A stretch of 18,100 nt of DNA, from contig CAYVWB010000081.1 in assembly GCA_964455395.1 (NCBI GenBank), positions 1 through 18,100 of the forward strand, in the 5' to 3' direction. Shown here in pieces: positions 1 through 5,376 of the stretch. Origin of the DNA: CAYVWB01 sp964455395 (GTDB lineage: Bacteria > Desulfobacterota > Desulfovibrionia > Desulfovibrionales > Desulfovibrionaceae). The translations under genes were made by a program, and so were the position numbers. The notes under the pieces are model-generated. The model did not search any database, was not told where the DNA came from, and was given only the letters and a program-made list of their open reading frames with translations. Each line of letters starts with the position of its first letter. Positions within the stretch are counted from its first letter, which is position 1.

Positions 1-1
1 G

Positions 2-427
2 GGCGAGGTGACGCACATCGAGACGAAACTGATGCGCTCCCTGGAGAGCCAAGGCTTCATCCCGGTCATTGCGCCGATCGGCGTGGACGAGACGGGGCAG
101 ACGTACAATATCAATGCGGACAGCGTGGCTGGCGCCGTGGCCGCGGCGCTCGAAGCGAAAAGATTGATCTTGCTGACGGATGTCACAGGATTGTTAGACA
201 AGGATGGCAAACTGGTTTCGTCGCTCACCATGGCGGGCGCCGCCATGGCCATCGCGGACGGCTCTGTCCAAGGCGGCATGATCCCCAAAGTGAAATGCTG
301 CCTGGAAGCGCTGGACGCCGGAGTGGAAAAAGCGCACATCGTCGACGGCCGCCTGGAGAACTCCGTGTTGCTGGAGCTTTTCACCAGCGGCGGCATCGGC
401 ACAGAGATCGTGCGCAAGCCTGTGTGA
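2..427 (+). CDS. argB: Acetylglutamate kinase, C-terminal part (5' end outside window)
   Basis: Acetylglutamate kinase phosphorylates N-acetyl-L-glutamate with ATP in the second step of cytoplasmic arginine biosynthesis. The open frame enters from the window edge, so the 5' part is missing and the codons before the first in-frame ATG still read as protein (GEVTHIETKLM). Seen here: the segment GFIPVIAPIGVDETGQ, the NINADSVAGAVAAALEA block that shapes the ATP and substrate pocket in the amino-acid kinase fold, the LLTDVTGLLD strand, GGMIPKVKCCLEAL, and the terminal GGIGTEI motif typical of ArgB. About 142 residues are visible, roughly the last half of a usual 290-300-residue enzyme. It ends at TGA 425-427. 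The next gene starts 112 bases later and is not obviously linked in function. Confidence 0.96.
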   Translation, partial: GEVTHIETKLMRSLESQGFIPVIAPIGVDETGQTYNINADSVAGAVAAALEAKRLILLTDVTGLLDKDGKLVSSLTMAGAAMAIADGSVQGGMIPKVKCCLEALDAGVEKAHIVDGRLENSVLLELFTSGGIGTEIVRKPV

Positions 428-539
428 ACGCATGTGACCGTCCGCGGTCTCGTCTGCGGCGTCGCCCCCACCCTGTGTGGCGGCGGGTCGCTGATGTGAC
501 GGCTGCCCCCCTGTCGGGCTCGCCGTCTGAGGGTGTGCT

Positions 540-1304
540 ATGTCCTACGACATGAAAATCGCCTTGAATTTTCTCTCCTTCCTCGCAGACCATCCTGACG
601 GGAATTTCCAGTTCTACGAGTGCGACGACTACGAGAACCCTCTCTTTGCGCCCACCGTACTGGAACTGCAGAACAAAGGTCTCGTTGAAGGGCAGGTCAT
701 GAAGGTCCCCACCCGGACCACCACCCTGCTGCACGCCGCCATGGACCTCAAACTCTCCGAGGCGGGCCGGGAGTACCTCGCCGGCATGCGCAGCGACGTG
801 AAGCCCGCGCCCACCCCGCCGGAAACTTCCGCGCCGTTTCTGCAACACGCCGCCACCGTGCTCCAGCGGGAAAACATGCCCCGCAAGTACCCCCGGTTCT
901 TCAAGCAATGGTCCACGTGTGGCGTCATGCTCTGGAGCTCCGGCGTAAGCGCCGATTACTTCCGCGTCGCCATGGGCTGTCGCGAGGCTGTCTCCGTGTT
1001 TCTGGAAGAAGTCGCGGACCAGAAGGGAATCGCGCTGAACACCATCCCCCCGGACAAGCTCGCCGCCCGCGCGCAACGCCTCGCCGAAACGAACCTTCAG
1101 ATTCTGGGGTTCCGCCAGAAGCTCTTCGTCTACGTCATCCAGCTCTGGACAGCTTTCGACGCGCAAATTCAGCGCCAAGCCCAGGAAGGCGGCGAACTCA
1201 TCTGGGACGACGCCCGCCGCGCCGTCTACATGGCGGGGTCCACGGCGCTGGAGCTCCACTGTCTGCTCAACCCCCGGCCGCACCCTCCCGACATCACCTC
1301 CTGA
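540..1304 (+). CDS. Hypothetical protein with possible winged-helix N-terminus
   Basis: I do not recognise a characterised family for this 254-aa protein. The start is supported by a GAGGGT ribosome binding site at 529-534, five bases before ATG. Residues 1-80 look like a small winged-helix or DUF2513-like fold: a helix (FLSFLADHPDG), a FYECDDYENPLFAPTVLELQ segment, then LKLSEAGREYLAGM, which resembles the LTxxGxxYL wing/helix ending of such domains. A Pro-rich linker follows at about residues 87-97. The rest (about 100-254) is predicted helical with Trp, Cys and aromatic residues and no motif I can name. No signal peptide or membrane segment is visible. Codon use matches its neighbours. A DNA-binding or regulatory role is only a guess from the N-terminal pattern. 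Confidence 0.8.
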   Translation: MSYDMKIALNFLSFLADHPDGNFQFYECDDYENPLFAPTVLELQNKGLVEGQVMKVPTRTTTLLHAAMDLKLSEAGREYLAGMRSDVKPAPTPPETSAPFLQHAATVLQRENMPRKYPRFFKQWSTCGVMLWSSGVSADYFRVAMGCREAVSVFLEEVADQKGIALNTIPPDKLAARAQRLAETNLQILGFRQKLFVYVIQLWTAFDAQIQRQAQEGGELIWDDARRAVYMAGSTALELHCLLNPRPHPPDITS

Positions 1305-1417
1305 CAACGCGTCCCGATGCGCTTGCCGGATGACGCGCCCAGCCTGACGCGCCCGCCTGCTGCGAGACGCACAGTCTCATTCCCTTCAAACTCCCCTTCA
1401 CGCGACTGCGTCCTGAT

Positions 1418-1472
1418 GGTATGGTGCCATTGATACCGCCGTTGTCGACGGCCGTTTTCTCCCGTCGGGAGA
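1418..1472 (+). promoter_or_regulatory. Inverted repeats in leader of the yqjD-like operon
   Basis: Two short inverted repeats lie upstream of the yqjD-like gene. The first is GGTAT at 1418-1422 with ATACC at 1433-1437, flanking ATGGTGCCAT-like dyad sequence. The second is a perfect TCTCCC (1458-1463) / GGGAGA (1467-1472) hairpin with a GTC loop, 25 bases before the start codon. They could be an operator or an mRNA structure. No convincing -35/-10 pair was found. Neither element has a known regulator that I can name. Confidence 0.3.
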
Positions 1473-1497
1473 CCACACACAGCCCAGGAGCGCCGCC

Positions 1498-1830
1498 ATG
1501 TCTCAATCCACCGCCAACGCCGCTGCGCGCCACGCGCCTCGCACCATGGAAGCCCGCGACCGTCTGCGCGATGATTTCGACACGCTCATGCGCGACGCCC
1601 GCGAGTTGCTCAACGCCACCAGCGAAGACGCCAACGACGCCACCCGCGACGCCCGTGAGCGCTTGGCCAAGACCCTGGACGAAGCCCGCGGCCACTACGA
1701 CGACGCCGAGAACCTGGTGCTCGCCAAAGTGGAGCAGGCGGACGCCTATGTCCGCAAGAATCCCTACCAGGCGCTGGGCGTTGCTGCGGGGCTGGGCCTC
1801 ATCGCTGGTCTGTTCTTCGGGCGGAAGTGA
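1498..1830 (+). CDS. yqjD: YqjD/ElaB-like (DUF883) membrane-anchored protein
   Basis: This 110-aa protein has the layout of the DUF883 family (E. coli YqjD, ElaB, YgaM). A long, charged, Ala-rich amphipathic helix spans residues about 15-90 (repeated DAR/EAR heptads, e.g. DANDATRDARERLAKTLDEAR). A single C-terminal membrane segment (GVAAGLGLIAGLFFG) ends in RK. E. coli YqjD is an inner-membrane, ribosome-associated, stationary-phase protein; the same role here is inferred. The start is supported by AGGAG at 1486-1490, seven bases before ATG. It is followed after three bases by the yqjE-like gene, so the two are almost certainly one transcript. The gene order matches the E. coli yqjD-yqjE-yqjK operon. 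Confidence 0.88.
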   Translation: MSQSTANAAARHAPRTMEARDRLRDDFDTLMRDARELLNATSEDANDATRDARERLAKTLDEARGHYDDAENLVLAKVEQADAYVRKNPYQALGVAAGLGLIAGLFFGRK

Positions 1831-1833
1831 CGC

Positions 1834-2211
1834 ATGCACGCCCTGCTGGACGCCTTGGCGACCCTGCCAGAGACCACCCGCCGTGCAGCGGGTCTGCTGG
1901 TGGCCATCGCCAGAAACCGTCTGGAGCTGTTCGCCTTGGAGTTGCGGGAGGAATCCCTGCTGCTCACGCGACTCCTCGCATGGATACTGGCGGCGTGTTT
2001 TTGCTTCGCCATGGCGCTGCTGCTGGCCACCGCCGTCGTCATCCTGGCGCTGCCCGAGTCCAGCCGATTGCTGGGCGTGGCTGTCGCCGCGGCGCTCTAC
2101 GCACTCGCAGGCGGCGCAGCCGTCCTCATCGCACGGCGCCTGCTCCGCCGCGCCGGCCTGCCCTTCGCCCAAAGCGTCAACGAATTGAAGAAAGACGAGG
2201 CCCATCTGTGA
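1834..2211 (+). CDS. yqjE: YqjE-like phage-holin-superfamily membrane protein
   Basis: This 125-aa protein resembles YqjE, a small membrane protein assigned to the 'phage holin superfamily III/actinobacterial holin' type. The N-terminal 45 residues form a basic/amphipathic helix (LVAIARNRLELFALELREE, characteristic of the family). Two hydrophobic segments follow at about residues 46-70 and 77-100, then a short charged tail ending KKDEAHL. The name reflects a fold relationship; there is no evidence that it lyses cells. The start ATG lies three bases after the stop of the DUF883 gene, and a GGAAG element inside that gene's end (1823-1827) serves as ribosome binding site. The stop codon overlaps the GTG start of the next ORF. 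Confidence 0.88.
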   Translation: MHALLDALATLPETTRRAAGLLVAIARNRLELFALELREESLLLTRLLAWILAACFCFAMALLLATAVVILALPESSRLLGVAVAAALYALAGGAAVLIARRLLRRAGLPFAQSVNELKKDEAHL

Positions 2212-2372
2212 CGAACCGGGAACTGCAGCTGCGCAAGGCCGCGCTGCTCCTCCGGAGCCACACCCTGCGCGCCGATCTCCGTCGTGAAACGACTGCAGCC
2301 CGACGCGTTCTGCGGCCCTTCACCACCCTGCTCCAACTCGCCCGTCCTTTCCTCGCTCTCACGCGGAGATAA
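2208..2372 (+). CDS. yqjK: YqjK-like small protein (GTG start)
   Basis: This 54-aa ORF begins with GTG whose last bases overlap the TGA of the yqjE-like gene (GTGA at 2208-2211). A GAGG ribosome binding site sits at 2197-2200, seven bases upstream. It ends at TAA 2370-2372. The peptide starts VTNRELQLRKAALLL and is rich in Arg and Leu. It resembles the N-terminal part of the YqjK-like family (ERERRKAQLLxxIxxQR), which follows yqjE in enterobacteria. Function is unknown; an association with YqjD/YqjE at the membrane is inferred from the operon. Its small size and GTG start make it easy to miss. The overlapping stop/start, ribosome binding site and conserved gene order argue that it is real. 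Confidence 0.68.
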   Translation: MTNRELQLRKAALLLRSHTLRADLRRETTAARRVLRPFTTLLQLARPFLALTRR

Positions 2373-2388
2373 CTATGGTGGACGCGTG

Positions 2389-2440
2389 AGCCTCCCTGCA
2401 GGCGTCCGGCGGTTTCATCCAGCCTCCCCGCAGGCGTCCG
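2389..2440 (+). repeat. Two 20-bp direct repeats, 32-bp spacing
   Basis: The 20-mer beginning AGCCTCCC and ending CAGGCGTCCG occurs at 2389-2408 and again at 2421-2440 with a single T/C difference. The core CCGCAGGCG (first copy CTGCAGGCG) is repeated again at 2552-2560 and 2707-2715. The function is unknown. Confidence 0.75.
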
Positions 2441-2584
2441 ACCCCACGCGACCGGTCGCAGACACGCCCATGCAGCGACCGCAGCCCCATGTGCATTTTC
2501 ATTGCCTGGATGGAATCCGGTTATTGCAGATGGCTTCCGCCGGAATCGCTCCCGCAGGCGAGCGCCCTCGGGAATCCCACGGGA

Positions 2585-2623
2585 AAGCGCTGCGCCGCCT
2601 CCTGGTCTGACGCGGTGGCGCTT
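2585..2623. terminator. Long hairpin between convergent genes, possible bidirectional terminator
   Basis: AAGCGC (2585-2590) pairs with GCGCTT (2618-2623). After a two-base bulge, CGCCGC (2593-2598) pairs with GCGGTG (2612-2617, one G-T pair). The loop has 13 bases. The position between convergent transcripts suits a terminator. There is no good U-run on either strand, so the call is tentative. Confidence 0.38.
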
Positions 2624-2706
2624 GCCTGCAAGGGATGTTGATTCGGCAGCTGACTCGGCGTGTGGCTGGCTGCGGGGGTGCGAATACGTCGAGGGTCGGT
2701 CATGCA

Positions 2707-2734
2707 CCGCAGGCGCGCAGGGGGACGGCTGCGG
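2707..2734 (-). terminator. Hairpin directly after pyrR stop
   Basis: CCGCAG (2707-2712) and CTGCGG (2729-2734) form a perfect 6-bp stem immediately downstream of the pyrR stop codon when read on the minus strand. The 16-base loop is large and no U-tract follows, so termination is uncertain. Confidence 0.25.
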
Positions 2735-3268
2735 TCAAGCCACGAGGCAGACGCGGTCTTCGCCGTCGCGTTCTGTGAGGTAGACATTGATGTGCTCGCC
2801 GCGTCGGGTCACGGCTTGTTCGCCCACATAGTCCGCGTGGATGGGGAGTTCGCGGTGGCCGCGGTCCACGAGGACAAGGAGCTCCACGCGCTTGGGCCGA
2901 CCGAAGTCCAGCAAGGCTTCCAGGGCGGCGCGCACGGTGCGGCCGGTGAAGAGGACGTCGTCCACGAGCAGGAGCTCGCGGCCGTCCACGGGGAAGGGGA
3001 TGTCTGTCTGGCTGATGGTGGGCTGCACGGCGAGGCTGGTCCAGTCGTCCCGGTAGAGGTTGATGTCCAGCTGACCGAGCGGGATGTCGCCGTGGGTCCA
3101 GGCGTCGAGCACGGTTTTCAGGCGTCTGGCGAGGTCCACGCCGCGCCGTTGCACGCCGATGATGGCGAGATCGTGGCAGTCCCCGTGCGCCTCACGCACT
3201 TCCAAGGCCAGGGCCTCGATGGCGGCGCGTATCGCGTCCGCGGTGAGTATGTCCTTGCATTCCTGCAT
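2735..3268 (-). CDS. pyrR: PyrR: pyrimidine operon regulator / uracil phosphoribosyltransferase
   Basis: This 177-aa protein matches the PyrR family in length (about 180) and motifs. PyrR proteins convert uracil and PRPP to UMP, and in Firmicutes also bind pyr mRNA to control attenuation. The PRPP-binding loop VDDVLFTGRT lies at residues about 102-111. Other family hallmarks are AIIGVQRRGVDLARRL (36-50), the LDINLYRDD segment (67-75), and VDRGHRELPIHADYVG near the C-terminus. The start at 3268 (MQECKDIL) is preferred over upstream in-frame codons because it follows a GAGG ribosome binding site and a plausible promoter lies at 3298-3326. That leaves a leader of only about 20 bases. No pyr biosynthetic gene is adjacent and no attenuator precedes it, so regulation of a distant pyr operon, or simple uracil salvage, is inferred. 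Confidence 0.93.
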   Translation of the reverse strand: MQECKDILTADAIRAAIEALALEVREAHGDCHDLAIIGVQRRGVDLARRLKTVLDAWTHGDIPLGQLDINLYRDDWTSLAVQPTISQTDIPFPVDGRELLLVDDVLFTGRTVRAALEALLDFGRPKRVELLVLVDRGHRELPIHADYVGEQAVTRRGEHINVYLTERDGEDRVCLVA

Positions 3269-3297
3269 GATGAGCCTCAATCTTCGGGTAAAGAAAT

Positions 3298-3326
3298 ACC
3301 ATACGCCAATGCGCGGCTCAAGTAAA
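3298..3326 (-). promoter_or_regulatory. Putative sigma70-type promoter of pyrR
   Basis: On the minus strand TTTACT (3326-3321) and TATGGT (3303-3298) are separated by 17 bases. Each matches four of six consensus positions. The predicted start of transcription lies near 3291, giving a short leader before pyrR. Confidence 0.45.
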
Positions 3327-3392
3327 CACGCGCCATGTCCGACCTTGCGCGGCTGTTGTTTCGGGTGGTCTCGAACACTGTCCGTGTCCCCC

Positions 3393-3420
3393 TTGACGAA
3401 ACGACAGCAGGTCATACGCT
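3393..3420 (+). promoter_or_regulatory. Putative promoter of the Cys-type HesB/IscA gene
   Basis: TTGACG (3393-3398) matches five of six -35 positions. A weaker -10-like TACGCT lies at 3415-3420 after a 16-base spacer. It lies 35 bases upstream of the ATG at 3455, which supports that start over an in-frame ATG at 3335. Confidence 0.45.
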
Positions 3421-3454
3421 ATGCATTCCACATGAACAACCAACCGGAGGTTTC

Positions 3455-3772
3455 ATGCTCAACGTCTCCGACGACGCCATCAATGAAGTCAACGCCTTTT
3501 TCGCCGACAAAGAAAAAAGCCCCATCCGCATCTTCCTGACCCAAGGCTGCAGCGGCCCCGCCTTCGCCATGGCGCTGGACGCTCCCGACGAATCCCGCGA
3601 CGAGGTCATCGACACCGGCGGGCACAAATTCGTGGTGGAGAAAGAGCTGCTGGAGCACGCGCAACCCATCAGCATCGACGTCACCCAGGAAGGCTTCGTG
3701 GTCTCCAGCAACTTGCAGATGCCAGCCCAGGACAGCGGCGGCGGCTGCGCAGGCTGCGCTGGCGGCTGCTGA
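3455..3772 (+). CDS. HesB/IscA-like iron-sulfur family protein, Cys form
   Basis: This 105-aa protein belongs to the A-type (IscA/HesB/ErpA) family, whose members bind iron or an Fe-S cluster through three conserved Cys. The family core is TQGCSGPAFAMALD at residues 29-42, with C32 as the first ligand. A Gly/Cys-rich tail (SGGGCAGCAGGC) supplies C98, C101 and C105. The divergence from classical IscA, including the poly-Gly tail, is typical of a small HesB-like subfamily seen in anaerobes. GGAGG at 3446-3450, four bases before ATG, fixes the start. An in-frame ATG at 3335 would add 40 residues, but a promoter-like element lies inside that extension. A homologous selenoprotein gene follows at 3889. 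No other Fe-S assembly gene is adjacent, so the exact role is unknown. Confidence 0.9.
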   Translation: MLNVSDDAINEVNAFFADKEKSPIRIFLTQGCSGPAFAMALDAPDESRDEVIDTGGHKFVVEKELLEHAQPISIDVTQEGFVVSSNLQMPAQDSGGGCAGCAGGC

Positions 3773-3778
3773 CCGACA

Positions 3779-3811
3779 GCGCGTCTCCCGTCCAGGCGGG
3801 ACGCGCTTGTT
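3779..3811 (+). terminator. Weak terminator-like hairpin after Cys-type HesB gene
   Basis: GCGCGT (3779-3784) pairs with ACGCGC (3801-3806), and CCCG (3787-3790) with CGGG (3797-3800), leaving a two-base bulge and a six-base loop. TTGTT follows. It sits seven bases after the stop codon and before the promoter of the selenoprotein gene. The U-tract is poor. Confidence 0.45.
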
Positions 3812-3820
3812 GACGTTTTG

Positions 3821-3849
3821 TTGACAGGCCGGAACACGGCCGGTACAGT
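3821..3849 (+). promoter_or_regulatory. Putative sigma70-type promoter of the selenoprotein gene
   Basis: A perfect TTGACA (3821-3826) and TACAGT (3844-3849, four of six) are spaced by exactly 17 bases. The spacer itself contains a GGCCG/CGGCC dyad (3827-3831 and 3837-3841), which could be an operator. Predicted transcription starts near 3856, about 33 bases before the ATG. This suggests that the Sec paralog can be expressed independently of the Cys paralog. Confidence 0.6.
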
Positions 3850-3888
3850 CGGCTTTTTTATCCCCCTGGACATCCTTTGGAGGTCGCA

Positions 3889-4209
3889 ATGATCAACGTT
3901 ACCGAAAACGCCTTGAAGGAGCTCGAGGCGTACTTCGCGGACAAGGACAAGAGCCCCATCCGCGTCTACCTCTCTCCCGGCGGCTGAGCTGGCCCCCGGC
4001 TGGCATTGGCTCTGGATGAGCCAAACGAAGACAAGGACGAGGTCATGGAGCTCAACGGCTTCACCTTCTGCATCGAGAAGGACCTCTACGAAAAGGCCAA
4101 GCCCGTGAAGATCGACATCTCCTACATGGGCTTCTCCGTGGAGAGCAACCTCCAGCTCGGCGGCGGCGGCTGCTCTTCCGGCGCCTGCAGCTCCGGAAGC
4201 TGCGGCTAA
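3889..4209 (+). CDS. HesB/IscA-like selenoprotein with in-frame TGA (Sec33)
   Basis: Read through one TGA at 3985-3987, this frame encodes a 106-aa protein closely similar to the upstream HesB-like paralog. Both share AYFADKDKSPIRVYL-type N-termini, the A-type core and a Cys-rich tail (here C95, C100, C105). The TGA falls at residue 33 in GGUAGPRLALALDEP, where the paralog and the family have the first conserved Cys (GCSGP). Homology continues without a break on both sides. GGAGG at 3879-3883, five bases before ATG, gives a strong start, and a 7-bp hairpin follows the TGA. HesB-like selenoproteins are an established prokaryotic selenoprotein family, so Sec is much more likely than a nonsense mutation. 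The protein would bind Fe or an Fe-S cluster, or do selenol-based redox chemistry; its role is not known. Conventional gene calling would truncate it, or call only codons after 4006. Confidence 0.9.
4006..4024 (+). promoter_or_regulatory. Putative bacterial SECIS hairpin
   Basis: TTGGCTC (4006-4012) pairs perfectly with GAGCCAA (4018-4024) around the five-base loop TGGAT. The apical loop begins 25 bases after the TGA and has a G in its first two positions. Both features agree with what is known of bacterial SECIS elements, which lie inside the coding sequence just downstream of the Sec codon and bind SelB. The sequence is also coding, so the element is embedded in the conserved ALALDEPNE segment. 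Confidence 0.72.
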
Positions 4210-4274
4210 GCGCGCAGCCCTTTCGCCACATCGCATCGGACGCCCTCGGCGTCACGACGCGCTCCAGGCAGCTG

Positions 4275-4309
4275 AACCCGGCTCCGCGACATCTGCGGGG
4301 TCGGGTTTT
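4275..4309 (+). terminator. Rho-independent terminator after the selenoprotein gene
   Basis: AACCCG (4275-4280) pairs with CGGGTT (4302-4307). Inside it, CCGC (4284-4287) pairs with GCGG (4295-4298) around a seven-base loop, with a symmetric three-base internal loop. The stem runs into TTTT (4306-4309). It lies about 65 bases after the TAA and faces the minus-strand glycosyltransferase gene. Confidence 0.7.
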
Positions 4310-4422
4310 GTGCGTCATCCGGCTCACCACGGCGTCCACCTGCTTCCGAATGGCCCCCACCCCGCACGCCGCCACGACGCGTCTTCACGCCGCCGCTGCG
4401 CTTCGAGGCGCGGCGTCCCGCC

Positions 4423-5376
4423 TCAAGCGCAGCTCTCCCAGAAAGCCGCCAGGCGTCCGGCGGCGCGAACGTCGTCGAAATGGTCCGTCATGAATACACG
4501 GGAAGCCGCGCCCACCGCCGCGCGGTGGTCGGCGTCCAGCAACAGCGCGCGCAGGTCGTCCTCCAAGCGCTCCAGGGAGCTCACAACCCATGGCAGGTCC
4601 ATGACCCCGGCGTATTCGCAGAGGCAGGCGCGGTTATGCGCATCCAGCCCCGCGATGGTGGGCACGCCCATGGAGAGCGTCTCCAGACTGGAGACGCCGA
4701 AGTACCCCTGCAGGTGATCGAACGCGAGGTGGGCGCGGCGCTTCAGGGCCAGACACTCGGCGTGGGGCAGGTTGTCGATGAGCGTATACGCGAACGCCAC
4801 GCCTGCAGCGCGCAGGGCTTCCACGGCGGCGTGGAGTTCTGCGGTGTTCTTCAGGTCCTTGCGGGTGGGTGAATGGACCAGCGTCACGGGGGCTGCGGGC
4901 TTCTCCGGCAGGGGGGAATAGGCTTTCTCCCGCACGGGGACGTGGTTGGGCTGCCACACCGCGCCGGGCAGCAGCTTCAGCAGGTCCGGCGTGCTCACCA
5001 GCAGGTTCCGACGCCCAAGATCCGCATATTTTTTCTGATATTTCAATGGATTGCCGCGAAAATCCGGGTGCCCGTGGTGGTGGTGCACGAGGATCTTGCC
5101 CGCCATGTAGTCTCGTGGCGCCAGGGGCCCCAAGGCGTGGCGCTCGTCGATCACCATATGAAAATGGAAGACGTCCGCGCTGGCGAGGAGGTCCCGCACG
5201 AGCTCGAGACCGGCCTCGTCCAGGTCGGGAACGTGCAGGTCCTTGTCCCAGCCGTGACGATAGACCGTCTTCGTGGAGACGACCCGGACTTCATGCGGGG
5301 TGTGGGCGTTCACGGCGCGAGCGGCAGCGATGGCCATGCCCGCGGGGTCATTGTCGCAGATCATGACGATGCGCAT
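4423..5376 (-). CDS. Glycosyltransferase, GT-B fold (GT1/GT4-like)
   Basis: This is a 317-aa protein with the two-Rossmann-domain layout of GT-B enzymes, which move a sugar from an activated donor to a glycan acceptor on the cytoplasmic face. The N-terminal strand MRIVMICDNDPAGMA starts the first domain. ADVFHFH (67-73) and VHHHHGHP (97-104) are acceptor-side motifs, and the C-terminal FGVSSLETLSMGVPTIAGLD (about 226-245) is the donor-binding ExxxxG-type signature. The start at 5376 is chosen over an ATG 63 bases upstream because the fold begins there and AGGA lies about nine bases before it. It follows the NeuB-like gene on the same strand after a 285-base gap and may use its product or a related sugar. 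Donor and acceptor cannot be read from sequence. Confidence 0.85.
   Translation of the reverse strand: MRIVMICDNDPAGMAIAAARAVNAHTPHEVRVVSTKTVYRHGWDKDLHVPDLDEAGLELVRDLLASADVFHFHMVIDERHALGPLAPRDYMAGKILVHHHHGHPDFRGNPLKYQKKYADLGRRNLLVSTPDLLKLLPGAVWQPNHVPVREKAYSPLPEKPAAPVTLVHSPTRKDLKNTAELHAAVEALRAAGVAFAYTLIDNLPHAECLALKRRAHLAFDHLQGYFGVSSLETLSMGVPTIAGLDAHNRACLCEYAGVMDLPWVVSSLERLEDDLRALLLDADHRAAVGAASRVFMTDHFDDVRAAGRLAAFWESCA

Larger units (their letters stand above)
2373..2734. other. Gene-free convergent region with short repeats
   Basis: About 360 bases lie between the ends of the yqjK-like gene (plus) and pyrR (minus). I see no credible gene here: the frames are Arg/Pro-rich without family resemblance. 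It contains a direct repeat (2389-2408 and 2421-2440), four copies of the CCGCAGGCG-type 9-mer, a long hairpin (2585-2623) and a 6-bp stem directly after the pyrR stop. Confidence 0.6.

Noticed and set aside
1834..2211. Phage holin and possible prophage remnant
   Set aside because: The protein is a YqjE-type housekeeping membrane protein in a conserved yqjDEK-like order; no other phage gene is near.
3335..3454. 40-residue N-terminal extension of the Cys-type HesB protein
   Set aside because: It lacks a ribosome binding site, contains a promoter-like element, and the start at 3455 has GGAGG and matches the paralog N-terminus.
3889..3987. Pseudogene: HesB copy killed by a nonsense TGA
   Set aside because: The frame is intact for 73 codons after the TGA with no other lesion, the TGA replaces exactly the conserved Cys, and a SECIS-like hairpin and good promoter are present.
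4006..4209. Independent 67-aa gene starting at ATG-like MALDEPNEDK region
   Set aside because: It begins in the middle of the conserved family core, at a non-ATG TTG codon, and has no ribosome binding site. It is the part of the selenoprotein after the Sec codon.
3412..4236. Minus-strand open frame of 274 aa across both HesB genes
   Set aside because: Composition is Ser/Ala-rich without motifs; the plus strand has two homologous genes with good ribosome binding sites.
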